Below, piece by piece: positions 1 through 7,655 of a DNA stretch of 48,074 bases. Origin of the DNA: an uncultured bacterium (GTDB taxonomy: Bacteria; Cyanobacteriota; Vampirovibrionia; Gastranaerophilales; Gastranaerophilaceae); NCBI GenBank assembly GCA_947073645.1, contig CAMTMK010000014.1:1-48074 (forward strand), in the 5' to 3' direction. Under the pieces are notes generated by a model that worked only from the letters and a program-made list of their open reading frames with translations, did not search any database and was not told where the DNA came from. Position 1 is the stretch's first letter. Every line of letters begins with the position of its first letter. Position numbers and translations under genes: made by a program.

Positions 1-1
1 A

Positions 2-208
2 AAGCATGGAACAATGAATTCTTATGGAAAAGAAGTTCCTTACGTGAAGTTTGAAGCTCGTGTTAAAAAGCTTCCGATAGGGGATGTCGGCGGAATAGTT
101 TCAGTAGCTCAAATAAAAGACGGAAAACAAAGACTTTTAATTTCTGTCAGTGAAAAAAATAAATATTCACAGTTGATTTCTGATGAATTTTTTAGGAAAA
201 TTAAATGA
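2..208 (+). CDS. C-terminal end of an unrecognised protein (partial)
   Basis: The frame is open from the left edge of the window and ends at TGA (206-208), so this is probably the tail of a larger gene; an internal ATG lies at 14. About 68 residues are visible, mixed in character, with the segment DVGGIVSVAQIKDGKQRLLI suggesting beta strands of a globular domain. No signal, membrane segment or family motif can be recognised. It is followed by a GC-rich structured spacer and a tRNA gene. No function is proposed. Confidence 0.55.
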   Translation, partial: KHGTMNSYGKEVPYVKFEARVKKLPIGDVGGIVSVAQIKDGKQRLLISVSEKNKYSQLISDEFFRKIK

Positions 209-300
209 TGTGTCGGATGGCACTGTGCCGATGCGGAAGATTGAGTATCTTCTGCGGAGAGGGCGCGCAGCGCATTGAGCCATGTTGATGTTAAAATAGT
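206..300. repeat. GC-rich structured spacer with a copy of the tRNA-Leu 5' end
   Basis: This spacer is much richer in G+C than its surroundings. It starts with TGATGTGTCGGATGGC (206-221), which matches 321-337 at the front of the tRNA-Leu gene except for one missing G. A hairpin follows: GCGGAAGAT (233-241) pairs with ATCTTCTGC (247-255) over 9 bp with one G-U pair, and a short GCGC/GCGC arm lies near 264-273. No T-run follows, so it is not an ordinary terminator. It may be a repeat element or the remnant of a tRNA-region duplication. Confidence 0.45.
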
Positions 301-326
301 AGTTGAAAATTAAATAAAATTGATGT

Positions 327-409
327 GTCGGGATGGCGAAATTGGTAGACGCGCATGATTCAGGTTCATGTGGGAAACCTTGAGGGTTCGAGTCCCTTTC
401 CCGACACCA
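327..409 (+). tRNA. tRNA-Leu (anticodon CAG)
   Basis: A complete cloverleaf can be drawn. The acceptor stem is GTCGGGA (327-333) with TCCCGAC (399-405). The D arm carries GG, and the anticodon arm CATGA/TCATG has the loop TTCAGGT, giving anticodon CAG (reads CUG). A long variable arm, as expected for leucine, precedes the T arm GAGGG-TTCGAGT-CCCTT. The discriminator is A406 and the CCA end (407-409) is encoded. Confidence 0.96.
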
Positions 410-436
410 TTTTATAAATTATAAACAGTGAACTTT

Positions 437-901
437 ATGAAATTTAAATATTGTTTTGTTACCATTTTTATACTTATTGTATTAATTGTAATTCATCCAA
501 CAAAAGAATCTATGATTTGCAAGCAAAACTTTCATTGCGAAGTTAAGCATGAATTCTGTAATATCATAAAGTTGATAGAAAAATTTGATATAAGTGAAAC
601 AACAAAGATGGATGCGTTTACACTAAAACTTTTACGTTCTCATTATAGTACTTATATTACATTGGATAATAAGAATCATTTTATAATGGGGGCCTTTTCT
701 TCTCCTTTTTCAATAGATGAATCTACATACTTAAATAAAGAATCTATAAAATTTGAAAAGTATAAACAAAGGAAACTTAGTGAATACAGTATTGACAGCA
801 TAGCTAGTCCATTCTATACATATCTATGGTTGTTTATCTATTTATTATTTGCAATTCCAATATTGAGTGCACTTTTAAAAGATATTAAAAATACTAAGTA
901 A
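437..901 (+). CDS. Small hypothetical protein with N- and C-terminal membrane segments
   Basis: The protein has about 154 residues when started at ATG 437; an in-frame GTG at 428 would add three residues. Neither start has a convincing ribosome binding site. Residues 4-21 are hydrophobic (signal anchor or first membrane helix). A second hydrophobic stretch (YLWLFIYLLFAIPILSALL) lies about 25 residues from the end and is followed by a lysine-containing tail. The middle is polar, with three cysteines in the region after the first helix (ICKQNFHCEV, HEFC), and probably faces the periplasm. No family is recognised. It follows the tRNA-Leu gene directly and is convergent with the broken prepilin gene. 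Confidence 0.5.
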   Translation: MKFKYCFVTIFILIVLIVIHPTKESMICKQNFHCEVKHEFCNIIKLIEKFDISETTKMDAFTLKLLRSHYSTYITLDNKNHFIMGAFSSPFSIDESTYLNKESIKFEKYKQRKLSEYSIDSIASPFYTYLWLFIYLLFAIPILSALLKDIKNTK

Positions 902-902
902 G

Positions 903-919
903 GTTGGGTGAAACCCAAC
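903..919. terminator. Short hairpin between convergent genes
   Basis: GTTGGGT (903-909) and ACCCAAC (913-919) form a perfect 7-bp stem with a GAA loop, two bases after the stop of the upstream gene. There is no T-run on the plus strand, so a terminator role is only a guess from position. Confidence 0.3.
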
Positions 920-923
920 AAAT

Positions 924-1133
924 TCAATTAAATTTCAATTCTAACGCGATTCTCATGTTGCAATATTCTTGTGTCGAATACTTCTTGACCAACACAACCT
1001 TGTGATAAACATTGCATTTATCACCCAACTCTGCTATAATTTTTTTGTCAAAGGGTTCCAGAGTCTGAACATTGACGACATTTTTATATAGGGAAATTAT
1101 ACATGATATATTATTTGTAGGTTTTCTGTCCAT
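924..1133 (-). CDS. Possible small ORF downstream of the broken prepilin gene
   Basis: A 69-residue frame starts at an ATG inside the last codons of the broken prepilin gene (23-base overlap) and runs to TAA-free sequence ending at 924. The composition (lysine and charged residues, ending LVKKYSTQEYCNMRIALELK) is not unlike a real protein. There is no ribosome binding site and no recognised family. It may be a chance frame or the remnant of a further gene. Low confidence. Confidence 0.2.
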   Translation of the reverse strand: MDRKPTNNISCIISLYKNVVNVQTLEPFDKKIIAELGDKCNVYHKVVLVKKYSTQEYCNMRIALELKFN

Positions 1134-1924
1134 CCCAGCTTAATTTTTCAGGACAGTGAAGGTAATCTAAGTTTTCATTTTGTAGTGCCCAGGCTGTGCA
1201 AGTTCCACCATTGTTATGTACTGGGCTATAACTACTTGTTCCTATACATATTTTAAAGTTTTCTATATTATGGTCATTTTTCATACCCATTGGAGTTATT
1301 GTGTTTTGATAAAATGTGAAACCAAATATATCATATCCGTCTTTGTTTGGACCTTTTGCACCGTTAAGGTTAACGTATATTCTTCCGCATTTATACATAT
1401 ATCTGTCGTGTGCACTGCTTAAATTGCTTACAGGATATTTGCACCAAAGACTTGCATAATCTCCTATAACAGTTTTGATTTTTATTACTGTACCATCTGC
1501 GAGGTAAATTGTTGGATTTTGAGTATTGAATTCGTTGCGGTTAAATAACTTATTATTTTATATATCAACATAGTCAGGCATTGCGCATTCTTTTGAATTG
1601 CCTTTTTCACAATATTTAATGTAATTAAAATATTGTTTCATTATATTGTTAATAGCATTATCCTGTTCTGCTTGTTGATTTCGTATAATTTCTTCTGTAG
1701 TCCAAGTATTGATGTCGCCATGTTCGGCTATAGCTGTGTTGAATGCAGTATTCAGTATGCTGTAAACCTTTTTTAATTTAACAATTTGTGCTCGTTCTCG
1801 GTGTTTTTGAATAAGCGAAGGAATAGTAAGAGCACATACAACTCCTATAATCCCTAATGTAATCAAGACCTCAGCTAACGTGAAAGCTTCGGGGGGGGGC
1901 ACTTTGAGCTTTTTTATTAAACAT
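1111..1924 (-). pseudogene. Broken type IV prepilin-like gene (C9 tract plus in-frame stop)
   Basis: The remains of a prepilin-like gene with the N-terminal core AFTLAEVLITLGIIGVV and the C-terminal motif NLNGAKGPNKDGYDIFGF, both shared with the two intact copies at 6676 and 28015. Translation should start at ATG 1924: AGGAG lies 8 bases upstream and overlaps the ricT stop. From that ATG the frame is lost at a run of nine C, ending after 17 codons; 8 or 11 C would join it to the pilin core. A second lesion is an in-frame TAA at 1558-1560. Beyond it the same frame continues without interruption (NPTIYLADGTVIKI, matching the DGT motif of the other copies). The gene directly follows ricT and could be cotranscribed with it. 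A GTG at 1902 inside the tract could in principle start the core but lacks a ribosome binding site. Confidence 0.8.
1891..1899. repeat. Poly-G/C tract (9 nt) at the start of the prepilin pseudogene
   Basis: Nine consecutive G on the plus strand read as C9 in the gene, 24 coding bases plus one G after its ATG. The tract sits inside a 22-base segment (CAAAGTG, C9, GAAGCT) that is flanked by a repeated AAGCT. Without this segment the leader would read MFNKKAFTLAEVL, a normal prepilin leader. The tract therefore looks like an insertion that makes the frame depend on its length. Confidence 0.75.
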
Positions 1925-1935
1925 AAATCTTTCTC

Positions 1936-2862
1936 CTATACATTTCCTGTTGAACTGTTTCTATCATCTTCTAGCTGTCTGATATCAATACCTTCGCTTT
2001 CTTCTGCGTATGAGTTCATTACAGGTACGTCAATTTCAACGTTTACATCTGCATCAACCATTTCAATATCAGCTTTTGCAAATTCTTTTGTTTTGCCGTC
2101 TTCCATTTTTACAGAAACTTTTCCGTTTAAGAACTGTAAGTTGCAAACTTTTCCTAAACCGTCAGGAGTCATAACAGAAGACCCGATTGGTGGCATACCT
2201 TTTGCTGCATCAATATAGTTTGAATATTCATAAGTTAGACAGCATAATAATCTTCCGCAAGTACCTGAAATTTTACCGGGAGCAATAGGCATTCCCTGGT
2301 CTTTGGCAAGTTTTACGTTGATTGTGCCGAATTTTCTAAGATATGAACAACAGCAAAATTCTTTTCCGCAAACTCCACAGCCTTCCATTATAGAAGTTTC
2401 GTCACGAACTCCAATGTGACGCAGGTCAATTCTTACGCGAGTGAAAGTTTGTGTTAAGTCTTTCAATAAAGCTCTGAAATCAACCCTTTCCGGTGCTGTA
2501 TAGTAGAAGGTAATTTTGCGTTTATCAAAAGTTATTCTACACTGAACAAGGTTCATATTGAGTTTGTGTTGTTGAACTAGAGCTTTACATTTGAAAAAAG
2601 CCGTAACTTCTTCTTTTTTAATATCTTCAAGTGTTTGTAAGTCACGTTGTGAAAGTACTCTTATAACATGAAAAGGTTCAGGTTTTACCTTGTTTTTATC
2701 CCAAATCTTAGAAATTTCAGAGTTAATAAGATAAGCTTTTAGAGCTTCTTCGCCTTTTTCTGTTCTGACAAGCACCATTTGACCGTCTTCTATTTTTAAA
2801 GTCTCAGGGACATCCAGCGGGTGGAATGTGTTTTTTAAATATTTAACGGCAAATTTATACAT
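1936..2862 (-). CDS. ricT: RicT/YaaT-like PSP1-domain protein
   Basis: A 308-residue member of the PSP1 C-terminal domain family typified by Bacillus RicT (YaaT), which works with RicA and RicF to direct RNase Y and binds Fe-S clusters. The signature is the cysteine-rich centre: C162-x2-C165, then C170-C171-C172, and later C202 with C207-C208 (EGCGVCGKEFCCCSYL, GTCGRLLCCLTYEY). The last 30 residues are acidic and probably disordered. The start overlaps the end of gpsA by 8 bases. Family membership is clear; in cyanobacterial relatives the actual role in RNA processing is inferred from Bacillus. Confidence 0.88.
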   Translation of the reverse strand: MYKFAVKYLKNTFHPLDVPETLKIEDGQMVLVRTEKGEEALKAYLINSEISKIWDKNKVKPEPFHVIRVLSQRDLQTLEDIKKEEVTAFFKCKALVQQHKLNMNLVQCRITFDKRKITFYYTAPERVDFRALLKDLTQTFTRVRIDLRHIGVRDETSIMEGCGVCGKEFCCCSYLRKFGTINVKLAKDQGMPIAPGKISGTCGRLLCCLTYEYSNYIDAAKGMPPIGSSVMTPDGLGKVCNLQFLNGKVSVKMEDGKTKEFAKADIEMVDADVNVEIDVPVMNSYAEESEGIDIRQLEDDRNSSTGNV

Positions 2863-3856
2863 ATCTTTCTTCTTCTTTCAGCTTTCTGTTCATAAGTTTG
2901 TCTAACAATGCCTGCGGAGTAATATCAGTATATACAGCCTCGTATATTGCACTTGATACAGGAACTTCTATGTCAAGTTTTTTAGCAAGTTCGCAAATAG
3001 CTTTTGAGGTTTTAACACCTTCTGCAACAGAGCCGAGTTCTCTTAAAATGTCATCTATCTTTTTACCTTTAGCAAGCATTGAACCTACTGTGTAGTTTCT
3101 TGACATAGGGCTTGAGCAGGTTGCGATTAAGTCGCCCATTCCCGAAAGCCCGTATAAAGTAGAAGGGTTTGCACCTAAATTAATACTTACGCGAACGATT
3201 TCTGCCATACCGCGTGTTAAAAGAGCTCCTGCACAGTTGTCGCCTAACCCCATTGTATGAGCAAAACCTGACGCAATAGCGATTACATTCTTCAATGAAC
3301 CGCCAAGTTCAACACCAATAACGTCTGTATTTGTGTAAATTCTGAATTTTGAAGGTACATTCATTGCTTTTTGAACATATTCAGCAGTTTTAATATCTTC
3401 ACAAGCTGCACAAGCTGCTGTCGGAAGCCCTGCAAGAACTTCTTTTGCCAATGTTGGGCCTGAAAGAATTACAAGTTTTTGTTCAGGCAAAACATCTTTT
3501 ATAACTTCTGACATTCTCATCAATGACGGCAATTCAATACCTTTTGATGCGTTTACTAGAACTTGTTCGGATTTTATACCTGCTTCTTTCAATTTTTCGC
3601 AAACATCACGAGTACCTGAAGTTGCAACTACAGAAAGGATTATATCAGCTCCTGAAATAGCTGATTTTAAATCAGAGGAAATTTCAATTTTATCGTCAAG
3701 CTGTACTTCTAAAGGTTTTGAACAATGTTTGTTTTTAATTAAATCTTCTGATAAATCTTGTTCTCTGCCCCAAACTGTAATTTCTTCAAAGTTATCTGTC
3801 AATAGCCACGCTAAAGTTAAGCCCCAGCATCCTGCTCCCAAAACTGTTAATTTCAT
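2855..3856 (-). CDS. gpsA: Glycerol-3-phosphate dehydrogenase [NAD(P)+]
   Basis: Reduces dihydroxyacetone phosphate to sn-glycerol 3-phosphate, the backbone of phospholipids, in the cytoplasm. The 333-residue length is normal. The N-terminal dinucleotide-binding motif GAGCWG is at residues 8-13, LSGPTLAKEV is at 131-140, the catalytic lysine is in GGSLKNV (K189), and the GLSGMGDL motif is at 237-244. The start overlaps the murQ stop by four bases (ATGA), so murQ-gpsA-ricT are translated as one unit. Confidence 0.96.
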   Translation of the reverse strand: MKLTVLGAGCWGLTLAWLLTDNFEEITVWGREQDLSEDLIKNKHCSKPLEVQLDDKIEISSDLKSAISGADIILSVVATSGTRDVCEKLKEAGIKSEQVLVNASKGIELPSLMRMSEVIKDVLPEQKLVILSGPTLAKEVLAGLPTAACAACEDIKTAEYVQKAMNVPSKFRIYTNTDVIGVELGGSLKNVIAIASGFAHTMGLGDNCAGALLTRGMAEIVRVSINLGANPSTLYGLSGMGDLIATCSSPMSRNYTVGSMLAKGKKIDDILRELGSVAEGVKTSKAICELAKKLDIEVPVSSAIYEAVYTDITPQALLDKLMNRKLKEEERYV

Positions 3857-4749
3857 CTGCTCACCTCATAAATGTGTAATAATTTGCGAAGAACTCCGCC
3901 ATGTTTTTTTAATTCCAATCTTGCCTGTTCGACATCAAGTTTCATATTAATTGAAACGATTGCAGTTTTAATTTCCCAATTGCATTTTAAAAGTGCTGAT
4001 AATGCTTCACTATGAGATACTTCTGCGATTTGAGCAACGATTCTGATTGCTCTGTCTTTTAATTTTTCATTTGTAGCTTTCAGGTCAATCATAAAGTTTT
4101 CGTAAGTTTTGCCGATTTTAATCATCGAACCTGATGACAGCATATTTAAAATCATTTTTTGTGCAGTTCCAGCTTTAAGTCTTGATGAACCTGCAATAAC
4201 TTCTGGACCGACTTCTGCACAAATTACCAAACCTGCTTCTTCTGCAATTTTGCCTTTTGAATTACAAGTAATAGCAACAGTTTTGCAGTTTATATCATCA
4301 GCTCTTTTTAAAACACCCAATAAATATTTTGGGTTTCCGCTTGCAGAAATTACAACTGCAACATCATTTGCAGATAACACTTTTGCATCTTCATAACCTG
4401 CATCAAAGTTATCTTCAGCACCTTCAACAGCTGTTCTGAATGCTGTATCACCGCCTGCAATAATTCCTTGAACCATAGTCGGTTCAACACTAAAAGTCGG
4501 AGGACATTCAGAAGCATCAAGAATACCTAATCTTCCTGATGTTCCTGCACCAAAGTAAAATAATCTTCCGCCTTTTAAAAATTGTTTTGCAATCATATCG
4601 ATGGCTTGTGCGATGTGTTCTGTTTCTTCTTCAACGGCAAGGGCAACAAGTCTGTCTTCTTCGTTCATTTTACGAACCATTTCAACTGTTGAAAGAATAT
4701 CAATATCTTTCGTATTTTCGTTGCGGTACTCGGTGATTACTTCACTCAT
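3853..4749 (-). CDS. murQ: N-acetylmuramic acid 6-phosphate etherase
   Basis: Cleaves the lactyl ether of MurNAc 6-phosphate to give GlcNAc 6-phosphate and lactate during recycling or uptake of cell-wall sugars. It is 298 residues long, typical for the family. The SIS-domain motif FGAGTSGRLGILDASECPPT contains the glutamate expected in the active site, and the C-terminal helical region (residues 240-298) resembles the family's UBA-like tail. It starts 3 bases after the ribH stop, placing it in the ribH-murQ-gpsA-ricT run. No MurNAc transporter or kinase is nearby. Confidence 0.95.
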   Translation of the reverse strand: MSEVITEYRNENTKDIDILSTVEMVRKMNEEDRLVALAVEEETEHIAQAIDMIAKQFLKGGRLFYFGAGTSGRLGILDASECPPTFSVEPTMVQGIIAGGDTAFRTAVEGAEDNFDAGYEDAKVLSANDVAVVISASGNPKYLLGVLKRADDINCKTVAITCNSKGKIAEEAGLVICAEVGPEVIAGSSRLKAGTAQKMILNMLSSGSMIKIGKTYENFMIDLKATNEKLKDRAIRIVAQIAEVSHSEALSALLKCNWEIKTAIVSINMKLDVEQARLELKKHGGVLRKLLHIYEVSR

Positions 4750-4751
4750 TC

Positions 4752-5213
4752 TTATACTCCTCTAAATAAATTAACCATTTCAATTGCAGATTTTGCGCAA
4801 TCTGAACCTTTATTTCCGGCTTTTGTACCGGCTCTTTCGATTGCTTGTTCAATATTATCAGTTGTTAAAACTCCGAATATTACAGGAACACCTGTTTGAA
4901 GGCTTACTTGTGCAACACCTTTTGAAACTTCCGCACAAACATAATCGTAGTGTGAAGTTGCCCCTTTGATTACTGCACCTAGAGTAATAATTGCACCATA
5001 TCTGCCTGTTTGTGCAAATTTTTGTGCTGTAAGCGGAATTTCGAAAGCTCCCGGAACTCTTACTACATCAATATTATCATTAGATACTCCATGACGTTTA
5101 AGTTCATCTACTGCGCCGTCCAATAGCTTTGAACCAATAAAGTCATTAAATCTTGATAAAATTATACAGAACTTTTCATTCCCTGCAACCAATTGACCTT
5201 CAAAAGTTTTCAT
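4752..5213 (-). CDS. ribH: 6,7-dimethyl-8-ribityllumazine synthase
   Basis: Condenses 5-amino-6-ribitylamino-uracil with 3,4-dihydroxy-2-butanone 4-phosphate in the penultimate step of riboflavin synthesis. The protein is full length at 153 residues, and the family blocks are present in order: [38 protein letters not shown] (with the catalytic histidine) and [22 protein letters not shown] ribosome binding site precedes the ATG. No other rib gene is in the window and no FMN riboswitch is visible upstream. Confidence 0.97.
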   Translation of the reverse strand: MKTFEGQLVAGNEKFCIILSRFNDFIGSKLLDGAVDELKRHGVSNDNIDVVRVPGAFEIPLTAQKFAQTGRYGAIITLGAVIKGATSHYDYVCAEVSKGVAQVSLQTGVPVIFGVLTTDNIEQAIERAGTKAGNKGSDCAKSAIEMVNLFRGV

Positions 5214-5256
5214 TATTTTCTCTCCTATAGATACAATGATTTTAACGCATTTATAT

Positions 5257-5961
5257 CTATTTTACAATAAGCGGAGAAAAAATCTTATAGAAAATATACA
5301 AGGAAGCCAAGGTTAATAGTAAACCGCTGATTTTCAAAAGCCAGTCAGAGAATTTATAAAAACCGTTCCAGTTTTTAAGATGTGAAGTTAAAAAGCCTGC
5401 TAAAATTATAATTACGCCTTGTCCTAAAGAGAACAAGAAAAGCATTATGATAGCTTGTGCAATGCTTGCAGAAAGCGATGCAAATGCCATAATACCTGCC
5501 AAAATCGGTGTTGAACAAGGGCTTCCTGCTAAAGCAAACACTCCGCCTAATAAAATCGGATACAAAAAAGTGTTTGTACCGTCATTTTTAGGCATTTCTT
5601 TTATAACAACGGGAAGTTCAAAATCCAACACTCCGAGAAGTTTCAATCCCATTACAAGAATTATTCCGGCAAGGATTATTCCGAAATAGCCACCTGCAAA
5701 AGAAACAAAAACTTTACCTGTAAGAGCGCAGATTATGCCGATTGCAGAAAATACAATCGCTGTTCCCAATACAAAAAACAGCATTTGTACAAATGTCTTG
5801 GCGGGTTTGTTGTCAGAATACCCCCCGACATATCCGATGATTATAGGAAGCATTGCTAAAGAGCAAGGTGACATTGATGCCACAAGCCCGCCTAAAAACG
5901 ATAAAGCAAATAGTAACGGTAAACTACCTTGCTGGGTAAATAAACTCATGTAATTTTCCAT
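5257..5961 (-). CDS. ccdA: CcdA/DsbD-type thiol-disulfide transporter
   Basis: A 234-residue membrane protein with about six hydrophobic helices. The two family cysteines sit after proline in helices 1 and 4: MSPCSLAML (C33) and GSPCSTPIL (C149). These residues carry reducing equivalents from cytoplasmic thioredoxin across the inner membrane. The gene starts at the last base of the preceding thioredoxin-like gene, so the two form a transporter/partner pair. The likely role is to keep extracytoplasmic thiols reduced; whether for cytochrome c maturation or general thiol repair cannot be told, as no cytochrome gene is nearby. Confidence 0.88.
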   Translation of the reverse strand: MENYMSLFTQQGSLPLLFALSFLGGLVASMSPCSLAMLPIIIGYVGGYSDNKPAKTFVQMLFFVLGTAIVFSAIGIICALTGKVFVSFAGGYFGIILAGIILVMGLKLLGVLDFELPVVIKEMPKNDGTNTFLYPILLGGVFALAGSPCSTPILAGIMAFASLSASIAQAIIMLFLFSLGQGVIIILAGFLTSHLKNWNGFYKFSDWLLKISGLLLTLASLYIFYKIFSPLIVK

Positions 5962-6347
5962 TATTCAAGTCCTTTTAAATAATTGTCCATTTGCTCTTTT
6001 GGAACTTCTCCTTCAAGTCTTTTAACTTGTTTTCCTTGAGAGTTTAATAGAATAATTGTTGGAACAAGTGTTACGTTGTATTTTTTTATTTGCTCCTGAT
6101 TGAATGAGTTATTATCCTGAACTTGAATTTCAGTTAAAGTAATTTTTCCCTCGTATTTAGGGAAAATTTCTTTAAAAATTTTGTTCATGGTTTGGCAGTC
6201 AAGACACATTGCTGATGTGAATTTGATAACCTGCGGTTTGCCTGCTTCAATAGTTTTAGCAGTAGTAGAATTAGATGCATTCATCATCCAGTATGCCAAA
6301 AGCGGTAATGCAAAAATTAATGAAATAATAATCAGATTTTTTTTCAT
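5961..6347 (-). CDS. Membrane-anchored thioredoxin-like protein
   Basis: The protein has 128 residues from ATG 6347. This start is chosen because AAAGGA lies about 7 bases upstream and the next residues (MKKNLIIISLIFALPLLAYW) form a signal anchor; an upstream in-frame ATG at 6395 lacks these features. The redox motif is CLDC (48-51) and the cis-proline loop is VPT (95-97), both standard for the thioredoxin fold. It faces the periplasm and is the natural partner of the CcdA-type protein encoded next. It is preceded by a small cysteine-containing ORF. Confidence 0.9.
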   Translation of the reverse strand: MKKNLIIISLIFALPLLAYWMMNASNSTTAKTIEAGKPQVIKFTSAMCLDCQTMNKIFKEIFPKYEGKITLTEIQVQDNNSFNQEQIKKYNVTLVPTIILLNSQGKQVKRLEGEVPKEQMDNYLKGLE

Positions 6348-6403
6348 AAAAAATTCCTTTCTATTATAAGGATATATGAAAAAAAAATTTTGCAAAACCC
6401 CAA

Positions 6404-6571
6404 TCAGGCAATATCCTCGGGAATATAAAAATTGGCTTTGGATAAAAGTTCTCTGGTGTGCTCGTAACAGCAGGACTTACTGCAAACAACCTGATATTCA
6501 CGAACAATACTCAAAACATCATCCACAGATAATTTTACAATTCTTCTATCATTTTCAATAATTCTAGCCAT
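6404..6571 (-). CDS. Small cysteine-containing protein (55 aa) upstream of the thioredoxin gene
   Basis: A frame of 55 residues starting MARIIENDRRIVKLSVDDVL. It is preceded by a strong ribosome binding site, GGAGG, six bases before the ATG. The middle carries VVCSKSCCYEHTREL with cysteines 30, 34 and 35, and the protein ends NFYIPEDIA. It is encoded 56 bases upstream of the thioredoxin-like/CcdA pair on the same strand. The cysteine cluster and this position suggest a role in thiol or metal chemistry, but I do not recognise the family. It may be a small cytoplasmic regulator or adaptor. Confidence 0.65.
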   Translation of the reverse strand: MARIIENDRRIVKLSVDDVLSIVREYQVVCSKSCCYEHTRELLSKANFYIPEDIA

Positions 6572-6675
6572 AAATAACCTCCAAATGTTATATCGGATTA
6601 ATTATTATGAAACTTTTGTAAAATCAAACATTATATTTAGAAATAGTGTTTTATATAATAAGGTAAACTCGAAAA

Positions 6676-7371
6676 TTACCACCAAGGATAGTGTTTTTCA
6701 ATTTTCCAACCGTCTTTCATAATAATAGTACTGCATCCCATTCCAACATATCCCTGATATCCTGAAATTACGCCTTTTGCAGGGCAGAGATTTTTACCTT
6801 CCAAAATCTCATCTACTGTTTTAGTATCTCCAGAAGAAGAAATTATATTTGGCTTAGCTTTAGACAAAGTAAATACAAATACATCTCTCCCAATTCTATT
6901 GGGTCCTTTAACCCCGTTTAAATCAACAATGATATAGAGAGCATTATACATTGCTGAATAATTAAAAAAATTCATAAAGATTAAAAATGTACCATCAGGT
7001 AGGATATATGGACCTTTTGAAAGTCCACTTGTCCAAAATTGTGAAGCATCATTACCATTAGATGCCATAATTTTATATGATGTACGGATAAGGTTTATTC
7101 TGTTTTTCTTATCATCTATGACTTTTAAGTATGGAATTAAATAGTTTACTTCAGGTTCACCATTATCAATATTTTCCCAATTAGATAAATCTCCATTTTC
7201 AAGTATGGATTTTTGCAAGGCTTGATTTAAAACAGAGTAAGTTTTTTTTAATTGGTTTACAGTAACATGCTTTTGATAATTTGAAATTAATGTTGGCATT
7301 GTAATTGTTGACACTACTCCTAAAATGCCTAATGTTATCAATATTTCTGATAAAGTAAAAGCTTTATTCAA
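6676..7371 (-). CDS. Type IV prepilin-like protein
   Basis: The 231-residue protein begins MNKAFTLSEILITLGILGVV, a short positive leader and the hydrophobic helix of type IV pilins and pseudopilins; cleavage by prepilin peptidase is expected before FTLSE, with the conserved glutamate at mature position 5. The soluble part holds LPDGTFLIF and VDLNGVKGPNRIGRDVF, shared with the copies at 1111 and 28015. Two cysteines near the end (NLCPAKG, GMGCST) may form a disulfide. The ribosome binding site GGAGG is 8 bases upstream. It stands alone, back to back with an XRE regulator gene. Probably a minor pilin or pseudopilin; assembly genes are not in the window. Confidence 0.88.
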   Translation of the reverse strand: MNKAFTLSEILITLGILGVVSTITMPTLISNYQKHVTVNQLKKTYSVLNQALQKSILENGDLSNWENIDNGEPEVNYLIPYLKVIDDKKNRINLIRTSYKIMASNGNDASQFWTSGLSKGPYILPDGTFLIFMNFFNYSAMYNALYIIVDLNGVKGPNRIGRDVFVFTLSKAKPNIISSSGDTKTVDEILEGKNLCPAKGVISGYQGYVGMGCSTIIMKDGWKIEKHYPWW

Positions 7372-7436
7372 GTGACCTCCATAATGTTCTCTTTTAGACT
7401 ACATACTTTTAGAAGATAATAACATAAAATACTTTT
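7372..7436. promoter_or_regulatory. Divergent promoter region between prepilin and XRE genes
   Basis: This 65-bp spacer must hold both divergent promoters. It contains a direct repeat, CTTTTAGA, twice with a 15-bp period (near 7391 and 7406), and an outer ATGTT/AACAT inverted pair. No perfect palindrome like that at 28713 is seen. The repeats are candidate operator half-sites for the neighbouring regulator. Confidence 0.35.
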
Positions 7437-7655
7437 GTGGACAATAAGACTACAAAAATATTACAATTAGGTAGAAAAATTTTTACATTTAGAAGGCAAA
7501 AAAAGCTTTCGCAAAATCAGCTTGCAGAAGAATTAGGTATTTCTAGAGAGCATCTTGCAAAAATAGAAACAGCTAAACGTTGTGTGAGTTTAGGACTTTT
7601 AATAGATATTTCGGAAAAATTACAGATTCCTGTAAAAGAATTTTTTGATTATTAA
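7437..7655 (+). CDS. Small XRE-family helix-turn-helix regulator
   Basis: A 72-residue single-domain protein of the Cro/cI (XRE) type. The helix-turn-helix is at residues 18-40 (KKLSQNQLAEELGISREHLAKIE), with the family's ELGIS turn. It starts at GTG with no ribosome binding site and a TA-rich stretch just upstream, so the mRNA may be leaderless. It is divergent from the prepilin gene and is followed at once by a strong terminator, forming a compact pilin/regulator cassette. It probably controls itself and the pilin gene, by analogy with divergently arranged XRE regulators. Confidence 0.88.
   Translation: MDNKTTKILQLGRKIFTFRRQKKLSQNQLAEELGISREHLAKIETAKRCVSLGLLIDISEKLQIPVKEFFDY

Noticed and set aside
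1558-1560. Reassigned stop codon (TAA read as sense)
   Set aside because: Every other gene in the window ends properly at TAA, TAG or TGA, so a mutation or read error is simpler.
1880-2218. 112-codon plus-strand frame, serine/phenylalanine-rich
   Set aside because: It is antisense to ricT and the prepilin leader; its composition is that of a reversed coding strand.
5814-5830. C6 run in the CcdA-type gene as a third contingency tract
   Set aside because: Six bases encode two conserved-type glycines and are too short to be strongly slippage-prone.
6376-6561. Open frame of 61 codons on the plus strand
   Set aside because: It is antisense to the 55-residue cysteine protein, which has a strong ribosome binding site; the plus-strand frame has none.
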